Of a DNA stretch of 64,000 nt, positions 1-7,314 are shown piece after piece. The position numbers were made by a program, and so were the translations under genes. Source of the DNA: CAWAYH01 sp963786195 (GTDB taxonomy: Bacteria; Acidobacteriota; Vicinamibacteria; Vicinamibacterales; 2-12-FULL-66-21). The notes under the pieces were generated by a model. The model ran no database searches. It was not told where the DNA came from and saw only the letters and a program-made list of their open reading frames with translations. The first letter of the stretch is position 1. Every line of letters starts with the position of its first letter. Location of the stretch: contig CAWAYH010000009.1 in assembly GCA_963786195.1 (NCBI GenBank), positions 310,001-374,000 of the forward strand, written 5' to 3'.

Positions 1-59
1 CCGCGTTCATGGTGGGGATTGCGGTGTAACCGGGGCCGCTGCGCCTGGGCTCCTGCCCT

Positions 60-360
60 CCGTTCGTCTGACGAACGCCGCCGGGGCGGGCCGATCGTCT
101 CGGCCCTCCCGCTTCGCGTCGCGGAAAAACGGGCTCTCCGCGCTTGTACTCACGATGGCGGCGTCGGCCCGGGTGATCCCCGCGCTGGTGAACAATCGGT
201 TGGGCATCCGGGTGTGGAGAACGCCGGAGACGAATCGGCGCCGACGCCGATCGATACCGCTGCGAGTCCGTTTTACTGGCTGCGCTGATCGCGCCGCTCA
301 GAGGTCGGCCCGATCCGACCGGCCCGCGCCCGCGGCATGGTGGCAACGGTCGGCGCTGCA
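60..360. repeat. Diverged intergenic repeat, copy A
   Basis: This stretch carries no convincing gene. It matches a second stretch near 59640-60010 in two blocks. Block 1 (about 95-170 here) shares a CTCGGCC(C)TCCCGC core, an ACGGGC-CTCCGCG segment and GGCGTCGGCC. Block 2 (about 268-315) shares GTTTTAC, a TGATC..CGC segment and GAGGTCGGCCCGATC. The middle differs in length: about 80 bases here against about 170 in the other copy. The open frames across it are GC-driven and differ between copies, so it looks non-coding. It may continue left of the window edge. I do not recognise the family. Confidence 0.55.
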
Positions 361-370
361 TGCGGCCGCG

Positions 371-778
371 TCAGGTGACGACGCCAGCCTTCCACTCGAC
401 CAGATCCCACAGGTTGCCGTACAGGTCTTCGAACACCGCGACTGTCCCGTAGGGTGCTGCTTTCGGTTCTCTCGGGAACCGAATGCCAGCCGACACCATC
501 CTGTTGTAGTCGCGCCAGAAGTCGTCCGTGCTCAGAAACAGGAACACGCGGCCGCCAGTCTGGTTGCCAACTGCGGACTCCTGTTCCGGCGTTGAAGCCT
601 TGGCCAGCAGCACCGTCGTGCCCGTTGATCCCGGCGGCGCGACCAACACCCAGCGCTTGTCCTGTTCTGGTTGGTATGTATCGTCGACCACATCGAAGCT
701 GAGTTTCTTCGTGAAGAACTCGATCGCCTCGTCGTAATCCCGCACGACCAGGGCGACGTGCGCGATCCATTGCTTCAT
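371..778 (-). CDS. VOC family protein (glyoxalase/bleomycin-resistance fold)
   Basis: This 135-residue protein has the length and layout of a single-module vicinal-oxygen-chelate protein. It starts with IAHVALVVRDYDEAIEFF, where His is the usual first metal ligand, and ends with FEDLYGNLWDLVEW, which holds the usual late acidic ligand. Members are metal-dependent lyases, dioxygenases or drug-binding proteins, and the substrate cannot be told from sequence. Its ATG overlaps the TGA of the upstream hydrolase remnant as ATGA, so the two were translationally coupled. No signal peptide is visible, so it is probably cytoplasmic. Confidence 0.85.
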   Translation of the reverse strand: MKQWIAHVALVVRDYDEAIEFFTKKLSFDVVDDTYQPEQDKRWVLVAPPGSTGTTVLLAKASTPEQESAVGNQTGGRVFLFLSTDDFWRDYNRMVSAGIRFPREPKAAPYGTVAVFEDLYGNLWDLVEWKAGVVT

Positions 779-1262
779 GACGTCCGCTCACTCCCGGTCC
801 GCGCATGACGCGCAAAGAAGTCGGCCAGGCCCTCGGCCATGCCGCTGGGATTCTGCAGGTGCAGCAGGTGTCCCGCGCCCGTGAGGAGAAACGGCTCGAC
901 GTCAGGCAGCCATTCGAGCAGGAGTGTGTGTCGTTGATGAAACCGCACATCGCTCTCCGCGCCGAGCACGGCAAGGACCGGTTGCACGACCCGGCGCGCC
1001 TCGTCTGGTCCGAAGGACCACTGACGCAACGCCGGCAGTTCCTGTTCGAAGAACGTCGCTGAGTCGGTCAGCGCTTGCGCAACGGCATCGGGAATCGCTC
1101 TTTCCAGGTCGTCTCGATAATTCGCCCCGCAGGTGCCTCGAAGGAACGTATCGACCGCGGCGGTCGTGTCGCCGGACCGGTACAGCTCGAGCGCGCGAGG
1201 AACCTCCGGAGGGCTCGGGACGGCCATCAGCGCCGGCTCCAGGAGCGCGAGCGATTGAACGT
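775..1262 (-). pseudogene. Alpha/beta hydrolase, 5'-truncated remnant
   Basis: The frame from about 1262 down to 775 reads like the C-terminal half of an alpha/beta hydrolase. It has SLALLEPAL, normally the strand after the nucleophile elbow, then a helical cap, PVLAVLGAESD with the likely acid residue, and a terminal GAGHLLHLQNP with the catalytic His. The N-terminal half with the oxyanion loop and GxSxG serine is missing, because upstream DNA in this frame is not hydrolase-like. The remaining frame still has an ATG at 1227 that shares its A with the TGA of a 35-codon ORF. It is probably a deletion derivative. A short functional protein is possible but would lack the catalytic serine. Confidence 0.6.
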
Positions 1263-1334
1263 CACCCGAACGATGACCAGCGCCGCGGCGATCGCGATCA
1301 GGGAGAACCAAGTGCGGCTCTGGAAGAGATCCAC
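1227..1334 (-). CDS. Possible 35-residue single-pass membrane peptide
   Basis: A GTG start is preceded by GAGGAG at good spacing and opens a 35-codon frame: MDLFQSRTW, a hydrophobic run FSLIAIAAALVIV, then a basic tail ending SRSWSRR. The stop TGA overlaps the ATG of the hydrolase remnant as TGATG, and the upstream DUF1801 gene ends 10 bases before this start, so it sits in a tight operon. It could be a real small membrane protein or the 5' stub of a gene cut by the same deletion that truncated the hydrolase. There is no family match I can name. Confidence 0.3.
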   Translation of the reverse strand: MDLFQSRTWFSLIAIAAALVIVRVTFNRSRSWSRR

Positions 1335-1343
1335 GGCAACTCC

Positions 1344-1739
1344 TCAGGCCCTGGCCTGCTTCCGAATTTCGTTGATACGCGCCTTCACGAGCCTCTTCAC
1401 CAGCGTCATTGGTATGGGCTCGGTCAGTGGAAAACGAACCGTTCCCTTGGAGAGTTCGTATCCCTCGAGCTCGGCCGCATGGGCGCGCCTGAGTGCGCCG
1501 GTGATCGGATAGAGGCTGCTGTGGTGCCGCCAGCCCGCGTACCAGACGAGCGGCCGATCGTCGAGCCTGAATCCGGGGATTCCATAGCTGAAATGCTCGA
1601 CGGCATCGGGCGCCGCGGCGCGAATGGCTCCGCGGATCTTCTTCAGGGCTCTGCGACCGTCTGGCGGCAACGCTGCAAGATAGGCTCGAACCTTGACGCC
1701 AGCGTCCCTGGCGTTGGTCTTGGAGCTGGAGGACTTCAC
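1344..1739 (-). CDS. DUF1801 (YdhG-like) family protein
   Basis: The 131-residue protein from a GTG at 1739 fits the DUF1801 family: VRAYLAALPPDGRRALKKIR, then AAPDAVEHFSYGIPGF and a conserved SLYPITG segment, and a basic C-terminus. A longer frame runs upstream to 1967, but its first ~76 residues are low-quality sequence that overlaps the neighbouring membrane protein. The GTG has an AGAGGGG box about nine bases upstream, so I chose it. The molecular function of the family is not established; it shares a fold with frataxin-like or PhnB-like proteins. Confidence 0.75.
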   Translation of the reverse strand: MKSSSSKTNARDAGVKVRAYLAALPPDGRRALKKIRGAIRAAAPDAVEHFSYGIPGFRLDDRPLVWYAGWRHHSSLYPITGALRRAHAAELEGYELSKGTVRFPLTEPIPMTLVKRLVKARINEIRKQARA

Positions 1740-1753
1740 CGCGCGGGTCCCCT

Positions 1754-1924
1754 CTACCTCGAGCGCAACGACACCATGAACGGCAGGACCCACGCGATGA
1801 ACGCGACCGCGATGACGAGGCAGGTCCACTCCCGCCGGGTGCGTGGCCGCACACCCAGAAGGTACGGTCCAAGGATGCACAACCCGGAAAGGATGAAAAA
1901 CCACGTGGTCGCGGATTTCATCAT
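1754..1924 (-). CDS. Small two-helix membrane protein
   Basis: The 56-residue product from the ATG at 1924 has two hydrophobic segments, WFFILSGLCILGPYLLG and CLVIAVAFIAWVLPFMV, separated by a basic loop VRPRTRREW, so both ends probably face the same side of the inner membrane. A GGGAG box lies nine bases upstream. It ends 14 bases before the DUF1801 start and is likely co-transcribed with it. I recognise no family. Confidence 0.55.
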   Translation of the reverse strand: MMKSATTWFFILSGLCILGPYLLGVRPRTRREWTCLVIAVAFIAWVLPFMVSLRSR

Positions 1925-2004
1925 GTTCGTAGTCTCCCGACGCCCGCGCCATGATCGCACAAAACACCTGCGCTGACAGGGTGACGCCCGCGTCTAGAAG
2001 CCCA

Positions 2005-2065
2005 TCTGTGTTGTCTGTGTTGTCTGTGTTGTCTGTGTTGTCCGGGTTGTCCGTGTTATCTGTGG
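2005..2065 (-). repeat. CCACGGATAACACGG-type tandem array
   Basis: On the minus strand this reads CCACAGATAACACGGACAAC followed by further units of about nine bases (GACAACACA) repeated five times. It starts on the base after the TAA stop of the GNAT gene. A related array follows the ABC permease stop at 55051. No hairpin partner is visible nearby. Confidence 0.75.
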
Positions 2066-2587
2066 TTAGCCGCCGAGATCACGATAAAACACGGTCGTGC
2101 TGCAGAAGCCGCCGCGGGGAAACAATGCGTAGTTGGGAATCACGCCCACGCGCTGCCAGCCCATGCGCTCGTAGAGACGCTCGGCATCGCCGCCGGTGAC
2201 GGCGTCGAGCACGAGGAGCGTCCGGCCGCACTCGCGGGCCATGGCCTCGGCCGCTTGCAGCAGCGCCGCTCCCACTCCCTGCCGGCGCACGCGGTGATGC
2301 ACGAGCATCTTCGTCAGATCGGCGCGGTGCGGCTGGTTCTCCGGGAGGTTCAACAGGAGCTGCACGGTGCCGCAGATACCGTGTGCATCCTCAGCGACCA
2401 CGATCGCGCGGTCGCCCGCTGCAAGGTCCTGCGCCACGCGGCGCCAGAACGCCACGGCCCGCTCTCGCGACAACGGCAGCATGAAGCTGACCGACGCCCC
2501 GCCTTCGACGCAATCGATCAGCACATCGGCCAGGCCGTCGATCTGCGTGCCGTCGATCGCGTGGAGACGCCGCAGTGACCATGCCAT
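2066..2587 (-). CDS. GNAT family N-acetyltransferase
   Basis: This 173-residue protein shows the GNAT order: an N-terminal region with a basic helix, IVVAEDAHGICGTVQLLL (strands 2-4), then HHRVRRQGVGAALLQAAEAM, which is the acetyl-CoA pyrophosphate-binding motif A at about residues 95-115, and AERLYERMGWQRVGVIPNYA, the motif B region. The acceptor substrate is unknown. It stands alone between two repeat arrays: a tandem array begins at its stop codon and a GGAGG-type arm lies seven bases before its start. Confidence 0.85.
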   Translation of the reverse strand: MAWSLRRLHAIDGTQIDGLADVLIDCVEGGASVSFMLPLSRERAVAFWRRVAQDLAAGDRAIVVAEDAHGICGTVQLLLNLPENQPHRADLTKMLVHHRVRRQGVGAALLQAAEAMARECGRTLLVLDAVTGGDAERLYERMGWQRVGVIPNYALFPRGGFCSTTVFYRDLGG

Positions 2588-2593
2588 GAGTCA

Positions 2594-2649
2594 ACGGAGG
2601 ATACGGAGGGAACGGAGGGAAATCAACACGGAGGAACGGAGACGCGGAG
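2594..2649 (+). repeat. GGAGG/ACACGGAG repeat, left arm of pair 1
   Basis: The arm reads CGGAGGATACGGAGGGAACG, then GAGGGAAATCAACACGGAGG, then an ACGGAGACGCGGAG tail. Its inverted partner is at 3331-3376, and the two share GGAGGGAACGGAGGGAAATC and AACACGGAGG exactly. The GGAGG-rich end faces outward, toward the GNAT gene. Confidence 0.85.
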
Positions 2650-2843
2650 TGGCAACTCAGGGACCTGGCCGAGCGCCTATCCCGTGCTGACGAATAACCA
2701 GACTATTCTGCCCGTCACGCGATGGCCGCCTCTCCAGTGCGACCCTCCTTCTGCAGCAGACCAATCCTCACACGCGTGCACGCGAGGAGCAGGCGGTCGC
2801 CATGCACCGTCGTGCGAGTGACTGAAGAACATACTCTGGGGCG

Positions 2844-3020
2844 CTAGGCGGTCAGCGACTGCTTGCAAAGCACGATGGTCTGGAGTGCGTTGGCCCGCAT
2901 GGCGTCCACGAGCTCGCCGTCGTCGAAGAACATGTCGTAGAGCCCGGCAATGCCGTGCGTGAATTGATCGCGCCAGAAGTTGTCCCAGGCGTCTGGATCT
3001 GTGAGTGCCGAGGGAGGTGT
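2844..3020 (-). pseudogene. Remnant of a SAM-dependent methyltransferase N-terminus
   Basis: One minus-strand frame reads DPDAWDNFWRDQFTHGIAG, then LYDMFFDDGELVDAM and a C-terminus LQTIVLCKQSLTA before a stop at 2844. This resembles the N-terminal segment of a class of SAM methyltransferases, in which a WxxFWRDQ helix precedes the SAM-binding strand, but the GxGxG motif never follows. No start codon with a ribosome-binding site is evident. It lies between the two inverted arms of repeat pair 1 and next to an inverted-repeat element, so it looks like a fossil caught in a repeat-rich gap. The assignment rests on one short motif. Confidence 0.3.
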
Positions 3021-3127
3021 TAGCCACCGGTACCTGGTCTGGATCCTCGCGGAACCGCCAACGGTCGTACTAGTCTGCGTAGCTTCGCAAACATCTCACG
3101 CCCTGCCCAACCCTCGTGGAGAACTCT

Positions 3128-3323
3128 GGAACCTCCGTTGACCTAGTCTCCCGGCCGCGTGATTCGTAACATAACTCCCGGGCGGGGCATCCCGGCTGGC
3201 GTCGTTGCTCGTCGCTTACAAATTCCCGATTTGCGCGCTCCTCGCGCCTTGCCATCCGGGCGCCGCGCTCCGGGACTTATGTCACGAATCACGCGGCCGG
3301 GAGACTAGGAACCTCCGTCGACC
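3128..3323. mobile_element. MITE-like inverted-repeat element with flanking direct repeats
   Basis: Two 40-base arms (3142-3181 and 3270-3309) are inverted copies with two mismatches: CCTAGTCTCCCGGCCGCGTG continues as ATTCGT(A/G)ACATAA(C/G)TCCCGG. They enclose about 88 bases with no coding capacity. Outside the arms, GGAACCTCCGT(T/C)GACC occurs in direct orientation on both sides (3128-3143 and 3308-3323), overlapping the arm ends by two bases, as expected of a target-site duplication or a conserved end. There is no transposase in the window. Confidence 0.7.
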
Positions 3324-3330
3324 AGGAACT

Positions 3331-3376
3331 TCCGTGTCCCCGTGCCTCCGTGTTGATTTCCCTCCGTTCCCTCCGG
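3331..3376 (-). repeat. GGAGG/ACACGGAG repeat, right arm of pair 1
   Basis: This is the inverted partner of 2594-2649. On the minus strand it reads CCGGAGGGAACGGAGGGAAA, then TCAACACGGAGGCACGGGGA, then CACGG. It ends 13 bases before the permease stop codon at 3390. Between the two arms of this pair lie the methyltransferase remnant and the MITE-like element. Confidence 0.8.
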
Positions 3377-3389
3377 CCGACTCCGAATC

Positions 3390-5789
3390 TCACTGGGCCC
3401 GCAGCGCCGCCAGGGGATCGACTCGCGTCGCGCGGCGCGCGGGAAGGTACGCCGCGAGCAGCGCAGACAGCAACAGCAGGACACATCCTCCGGCGAGGGC
3501 CGCCGGATCCCACGGCTTCACCTCGAACAGCAGCGACTTGATCATCCGTGTGAACGGCACCGTGGCCACAAGCCCGGCCACCAGGCCGATGACGACGGGC
3601 GTCATGGCGCCGCGGACGATGAGGCGCTGCACGGCGCCCGCGTCGGCCCCGAGCGCCATGCGCACGCCGATCTCCTGCGTACGCTGCGCGACCACGTACG
3701 AGACGACGCCCGCGATGCCGAGGCCGGTCAGGCCGAGCGCCAGCCCGGCGAACAGACCCAGCAGCGCCGCCAGCAGCTGACGATCGCCAATCGTCGAGGC
3801 CAGCACGTCCGAGAGCCGCCGCGCGCCGTAGGTCGCCACGCCACGGTCGATCCCTCCGATGCGGTCCTCGACTGATCGAACGAGCGTCAGCGGGTCGCCG
3901 GCCGTCGCGCGCACGATCACCGTCGGCCCACTGCTCGAGAACTGCGCGTACGCGCAGTACACCTCGGAGACGGCGCGTCCGGCCAGCCCCGTGCGCAGCG
4001 TGTCGCCGACGACGCCCACGATCTCCATGTTCTGCAATTCGGGGATGCCGACGAGCGACAGCCGCCGGCCGATGGGGTCGCCCTCGGGCAGGAAGCGTCG
4101 AACGACCGTCTCGTTGACGATGGCCGCAATCGGCGCGCCGGCTCGATCCTGGGGACCGAGCAGCCGTCCCCGTTTGAGCGGAATCCCCATCGTCTCGAAG
4201 TACTCCGGCGAGACGGCGGCCATCTGCACGGCCGGCTCCTGCCCTGCCGGCGTGGGTCGGTCGTGGAAGTTCGCGTAGGGGCTCCAGGAGAAGCTGACGG
4301 CATCGAGCGGCCACGCCACCGCGGCGGCCGTCACGCCCGGCGTGGACTTCAGGTCCGCGATCAGCCGCTCCGCAAACCCCTGCCGCGCGGACGCTTCACG
4401 ATAGGTCTCCCGCTGCTGCTGGGTGTTCACGGTCAACAACCCGCTCGGGCGATAGCCGGGGTCCACATCGGCCAGATGCGCGAGCGTGCGCAGCATGAGC
4501 GCGGCGCCCGCAAGAAGCACGAGCGACAGGGCGACTTCGACGACGAGCAGCACGGCGCGCAGGGTTTTGCCGCGTCCGATTGCCGACGTACCGAACTGCC
4601 GCAACGCTCCCATCAGATCGACGCGCGAGAGCTGCACGGCGGGCGCGAGGCCGAAGACGACGCTCGTCAGCACCGACAGGCCGATCGCGAACCACAGCAC
4701 GTCCGGGTTGATGGCGACGTCCGTCGCGCGCGGCAGCGTGAACCACGGCATCGCCTTCAGCGTGCGAATTCCCCACGCGGCGAGCAGCAGGCCGGCCGCG
4801 CCGCCGACGAGCGCGATTGCCAGACCTTCGGTCAGGAACAGCCGCACGAGCCGCCAGCGTCCTGCGCCGAGCGCCGCGCGCAGCGCGGTCTCGCGTTCGC
4901 GGCGCAGGCCTCGTGCGAGGAGGACGTTGGCAACGTTCGCGCACGCGATGAGCAGCAGGAAGCCGACGGCCGCGCCGAGCGACAGGAGCATCGGGCGCAC
5001 GCCGCCGACCACCGTGTCGAGGACCGGCCGCACGAACACGCCCATGCGGTTGTTCGTCGTCGGGTACTGCCGCTCGAGATCGGACGCGATGGACGACATC
5101 TCGGCCTGCGCGCGCTCGAACGTCACGCCGTCGCGCAGCCGCGCGAAGACCTGGAAGCCGGGATGATTCCCGCGATCGAGCTGCATCGGGCTCAGGAACT
5201 TCGCGATGAACGGGTACCAGGCGTCGACGCGCTGCAGTCGGAATTCCGGCGGCAACACGCCGATGATGGTCGCGGTGCTGCCCGAGAACGACACGTCGCG
5301 TCCCACCGCAGCGTCGGACCCGGCGAACATGCGGAGCCAAAGCGCATGCGAGATCAACAGCACGCCACGGCTGGATGGCTGCTCGTCCTCGGCCGTGAAC
5401 AGACGCCCGCGGAACGGCTGCACGCCGAGCAGCGGGAACAACCGAGCCTCGGCAGAGGCGGCCGGTACCGCCTCGGATCGGCCGCCGTCCGACAGGATCG
5501 AACGGCTGTAGGGGTTGTAGACGGCCATGTCCTCGAACGTCCGCGATCGCACTCGCCAGTCCGCGAAGTTCGGATACGAGACGTTCAATTCGAAGCCCGG
5601 ACGTCCTTCGTTGAGCCGCGCGAGGCGATCGGGCTCGTGGTACGGCAGCGGCTTGAGCAGGACACCGCTGATGACGCTGAAGATGGCGGTGTTCGCACCG
5701 ATGCCGAGCGCCAGCGTGAGCGCCGCCATCGTCGTGAATCCAGGCGCGCTGCGAAGGGCGCGGAGAGCGTAGCGGAAGTCGTTCAGCAT
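3390..5789 (-). CDS. ABC transporter permease, ADOP/MacB-FtsX type
   Basis: This 799-residue protein has two copies of the MacB-like periplasmic plus FtsX permease unit, the arrangement called ADOP in Acidobacteria. An N-terminal helix is in ALTLALGIGANTAIFSVIS (about residues 23-41). A first core of three helices begins near residue 273 with SLGAAVGFLLLIACANVANV. A second helix follows at about 405-425, and the C-terminal set includes LLGLFAGLALGLTGLGIAG, with the last helix before AYLPARRATRVDPLAALR, the classic FtsX C-terminal signature. It needs a separate ATPase, and none is next to it. The frame is open upstream to 5915, but those codons are translated repeat sequence, so I start at the ATG at 5789. 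Confidence 0.85.
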   Translation of the reverse strand: MLNDFRYALRALRSAPGFTTMAALTLALGIGANTAIFSVISGVLLKPLPYHEPDRLARLNEGRPGFELNVSYPNFADWRVRSRTFEDMAVYNPYSRSILSDGGRSEAVPAASAEARLFPLLGVQPFRGRLFTAEDEQPSSRGVLLISHALWLRMFAGSDAAVGRDVSFSGSTATIIGVLPPEFRLQRVDAWYPFIAKFLSPMQLDRGNHPGFQVFARLRDGVTFERAQAEMSSIASDLERQYPTTNNRMGVFVRPVLDTVVGGVRPMLLSLGAAVGFLLLIACANVANVLLARGLRRERETALRAALGAGRWRLVRLFLTEGLAIALVGGAAGLLLAAWGIRTLKAMPWFTLPRATDVAINPDVLWFAIGLSVLTSVVFGLAPAVQLSRVDLMGALRQFGTSAIGRGKTLRAVLLVVEVALSLVLLAGAALMLRTLAHLADVDPGYRPSGLLTVNTQQQRETYREASARQGFAERLIADLKSTPGVTAAAVAWPLDAVSFSWSPYANFHDRPTPAGQEPAVQMAAVSPEYFETMGIPLKRGRLLGPQDRAGAPIAAIVNETVVRRFLPEGDPIGRRLSLVGIPELQNMEIVGVVGDTLRTGLAGRAVSEVYCAYAQFSSSGPTVIVRATAGDPLTLVRSVEDRIGGIDRGVATYGARRLSDVLASTIGDRQLLAALLGLFAGLALGLTGLGIAGVVSYVVAQRTQEIGVRMALGADAGAVQRLIVRGAMTPVVIGLVAGLVATVPFTRMIKSLLFEVKPWDPAALAGGCVLLLLSALLAAYLPARRATRVDPLAALRAQ

Positions 5790-5804
5790 GGGGTACCGGG
5801 GGTG

Positions 5805-5907
5805 CGGAGGGAGCGGAGGAGATCTCACACGGAGGCACGAAGACACGGAGACCAATTTATCTCCGTGTCTCCGCGTCTCCGTGTGAACTCTCCCTCCGCT
5901 CCCTCCG
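5805..5907. repeat. GGAGG/ACACGGAG repeat, pair 2 as a close hairpin
   Basis: Left arm: CGGAGGGAGCGGAGGAGATC, then TCACACGGAGGCACGAAGAC, then ACGGAGA. A nine-base spacer follows (CCAATTTAT), then the inverted arm, which reads CGGAGGGAGCGGAGGGAGAG, then TTCACACGGAGACGCGGAGA on the minus strand. The arms are about 47 bases and could form a long imperfect hairpin. The outer right end (5907) touches the TGA of the PP2C gene at 5908. Confidence 0.85.
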
Positions 5908-7050
5908 TCACTCAATCGCCACTACAATCAGGGTGGCGTCATCATCGAACTTGCCGTCGGTGAAGCGCGTCACGTCTTCCAGGAGACGATCCTTCAGTGC
6001 CGTTGCGTCGAGCTCGCGGGCCTGCACGGCGAGAGCCTCGAGCTGCTCGTCTCCGTATTCCTCCCCTTTCGAGTCACGCGCCTCGGTGATGCCGTCGGTG
6101 TAGAACACGAGGCGATCGCGCGACTGCAGGGGCAGTTCCATCTGTTCGTACGTGTTGTCGGGAAACACACCGAGCACCATCCCGCCGCCGCTCATGCGCT
6201 CGACGCTGCCATTGGCGCGGACGAGGAGCGGCGGATTGTGGCCGGCGTTCGAGTAAATGAGCCGACGGCCGGGCACGTCGACGCGCGCGAAGCAGAACGT
6301 CGCGAACCGGCCGGCCGCCATGTTCCGGCACAGCAGCCGGTTGACGCTGCTGCAGATCGACGCGGGCGGCACGGACTCCTGCGCAAAGGCGCGCACCGCG
6401 GCCTGGAGGTTCGACATCAGCAGCGCCGCGGGCAGACCCTTGCCCGCGATGTCCGCGATTGAGATGCCCAGCACTTGACCGAATCCCAGGGTGTCGAAGC
6501 AGTCGCCGCCGACGCCGGAGGCCGGCTGCCAGGCGAAGGCGAGCTGGACGCCGGCCACCTGCGGCACGGTCGTGGGCAGCAGGCCGCGCTGGATCAACCG
6601 CGCTTCTTCATGCTCGCGCTGCTGCTTCTGATCGCGGCGGCGCGCCGCGCGCGCTTCGGCGATCTCGCGCTCGAGGATCTCGAGCAGCGTCACGTCCTCC
6701 CACGGTTTCTGCACGAAGCTCTTTGCGCCGCGGCGCATGGCCTCGACCGCCGTATCGATGCTGCCCCAGCCCGTCATCACGACGATGGGCATGGCGGGAT
6801 CGTGCGCGCGGACGCGGGGAATCAGCTCGAGGCCTTCCCTGCCGGAGGTCGTATCCCGCGTGTAGTTGAGATCCATCAGCAGCAGGTCGAACGCTGCGCT
6901 CCCGAGCTTTTCCATCACGGCGGCCGTTGTCCCGACGAACTGCGGCTCGTAGCCCTCGCCGGTGAGCAGCCAGCGAAGCGCCTCCAACACGTCCGGCTGG
7001 TCGTCCGCCACGAGCACCCGGGCCGGGGTGGGATCGTTCTGGGATGACAT
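5908..7050 (-). CDS. Response regulator with PP2C-type (SpoIIE/RsbU-like) serine phosphatase domain
   Basis: The 380-residue protein has an N-terminal receiver (about residues 11-130: VLVADDQPDVLEALRWLL; phosphoacceptor Asp in LLLMDLNYTRDTTSG; MTGWG; QKPW), a coiled linker rich in Arg, Gln and Glu, and a C-terminal PPM/SpoIIE phosphatase (GVGGDCFD, ISIADIAGKGLPAALLMS, NAGHNPPLLV, FYTDGITEA, FDDDATLIVV), whose acidic residues bind metal. Such proteins dephosphorylate anti-anti-sigma factors or similar partners under receiver control. It is divergent from the NtrC-type regulator gene and shares an unusual receiver motif with it. The ATG at 7050 fits other receivers; an in-frame ATG at 7077 is an alternative. 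Confidence 0.9.
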   Translation of the reverse strand: MSSQNDPTPARVLVADDQPDVLEALRWLLTGEGYEPQFVGTTAAVMEKLGSAAFDLLLMDLNYTRDTTSGREGLELIPRVRAHDPAMPIVVMTGWGSIDTAVEAMRRGAKSFVQKPWEDVTLLEILEREIAEARAARRRDQKQQREHEEARLIQRGLLPTTVPQVAGVQLAFAWQPASGVGGDCFDTLGFGQVLGISIADIAGKGLPAALLMSNLQAAVRAFAQESVPPASICSSVNRLLCRNMAAGRFATFCFARVDVPGRRLIYSNAGHNPPLLVRANGSVERMSGGGMVLGVFPDNTYEQMELPLQSRDRLVFYTDGITEARDSKGEEYGDEQLEALAVQARELDATALKDRLLEDVTRFTDGKFDDDATLIVVAIE

Positions 7051-7170
7051 GCGGTTTTCCGTGAAGATCTCGTACATGCGCGAGATCCCCAAGACCAAGA
7101 CCCGTACCAGCCTGACCCGCGCAGAATTGCCCGGAGTCTGGCCCCGTCAGCCGGCGCTGGTCCCGGTCCT

Positions 7171-7203
7171 GCGACAGGCAGTCGCAAATCCGCGACCTGT
7201 CGC
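7171..7203. promoter_or_regulatory. Hairpin in the divergent PP2C/NtrC promoter region
   Basis: GCGACAGG pairs with CCTGTCGC, and inside it GTCGC pairs with GCGAC around an AAATCC loop, giving an almost continuous 12-13 bp stem. It lies between the two divergent signalling genes, about 110 bases before the regulator start, and could be a regulator-binding dyad or an RNA hairpin. No strong promoter hexamers are visible. Confidence 0.3.
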
Positions 7204-7314
7204 GTCCCTGCAAACATTCATACCGCCGCACCGTCTAACCGTCCCAGACGGCATCCGCGATGCTTGTGTGGACCTGTCCGGCGTCTCGGGCACTGATACG
7301 ATTACACGAATTCG

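Noticed and set aside
273..974. 233-codon minus-strand frame spanning repeat copy A and the VOC gene
   Set aside because: It overlaps the well-supported VOC protein in another frame and has Arg-rich low-complexity composition.
2005..2065. CRISPR array
   Set aside because: Units are about nine bases with no spacers; it is a simple tandem repeat.
4263..5963. 566-codon plus-strand frame opposite the ADOP permease
   Set aside because: It is a GC-driven shadow frame: rich in Arg, Glu, His and Gln, no domain pattern, and fully antisense to a gene with clear FtsX motifs.
7158..7173. Sigma54 -24/-12 promoter ahead of the NtrC-type gene
   Set aside because: A GG-N10-GC spacing is present but the remaining consensus bases do not match, and such spacing is common by chance in GC-rich DNA.
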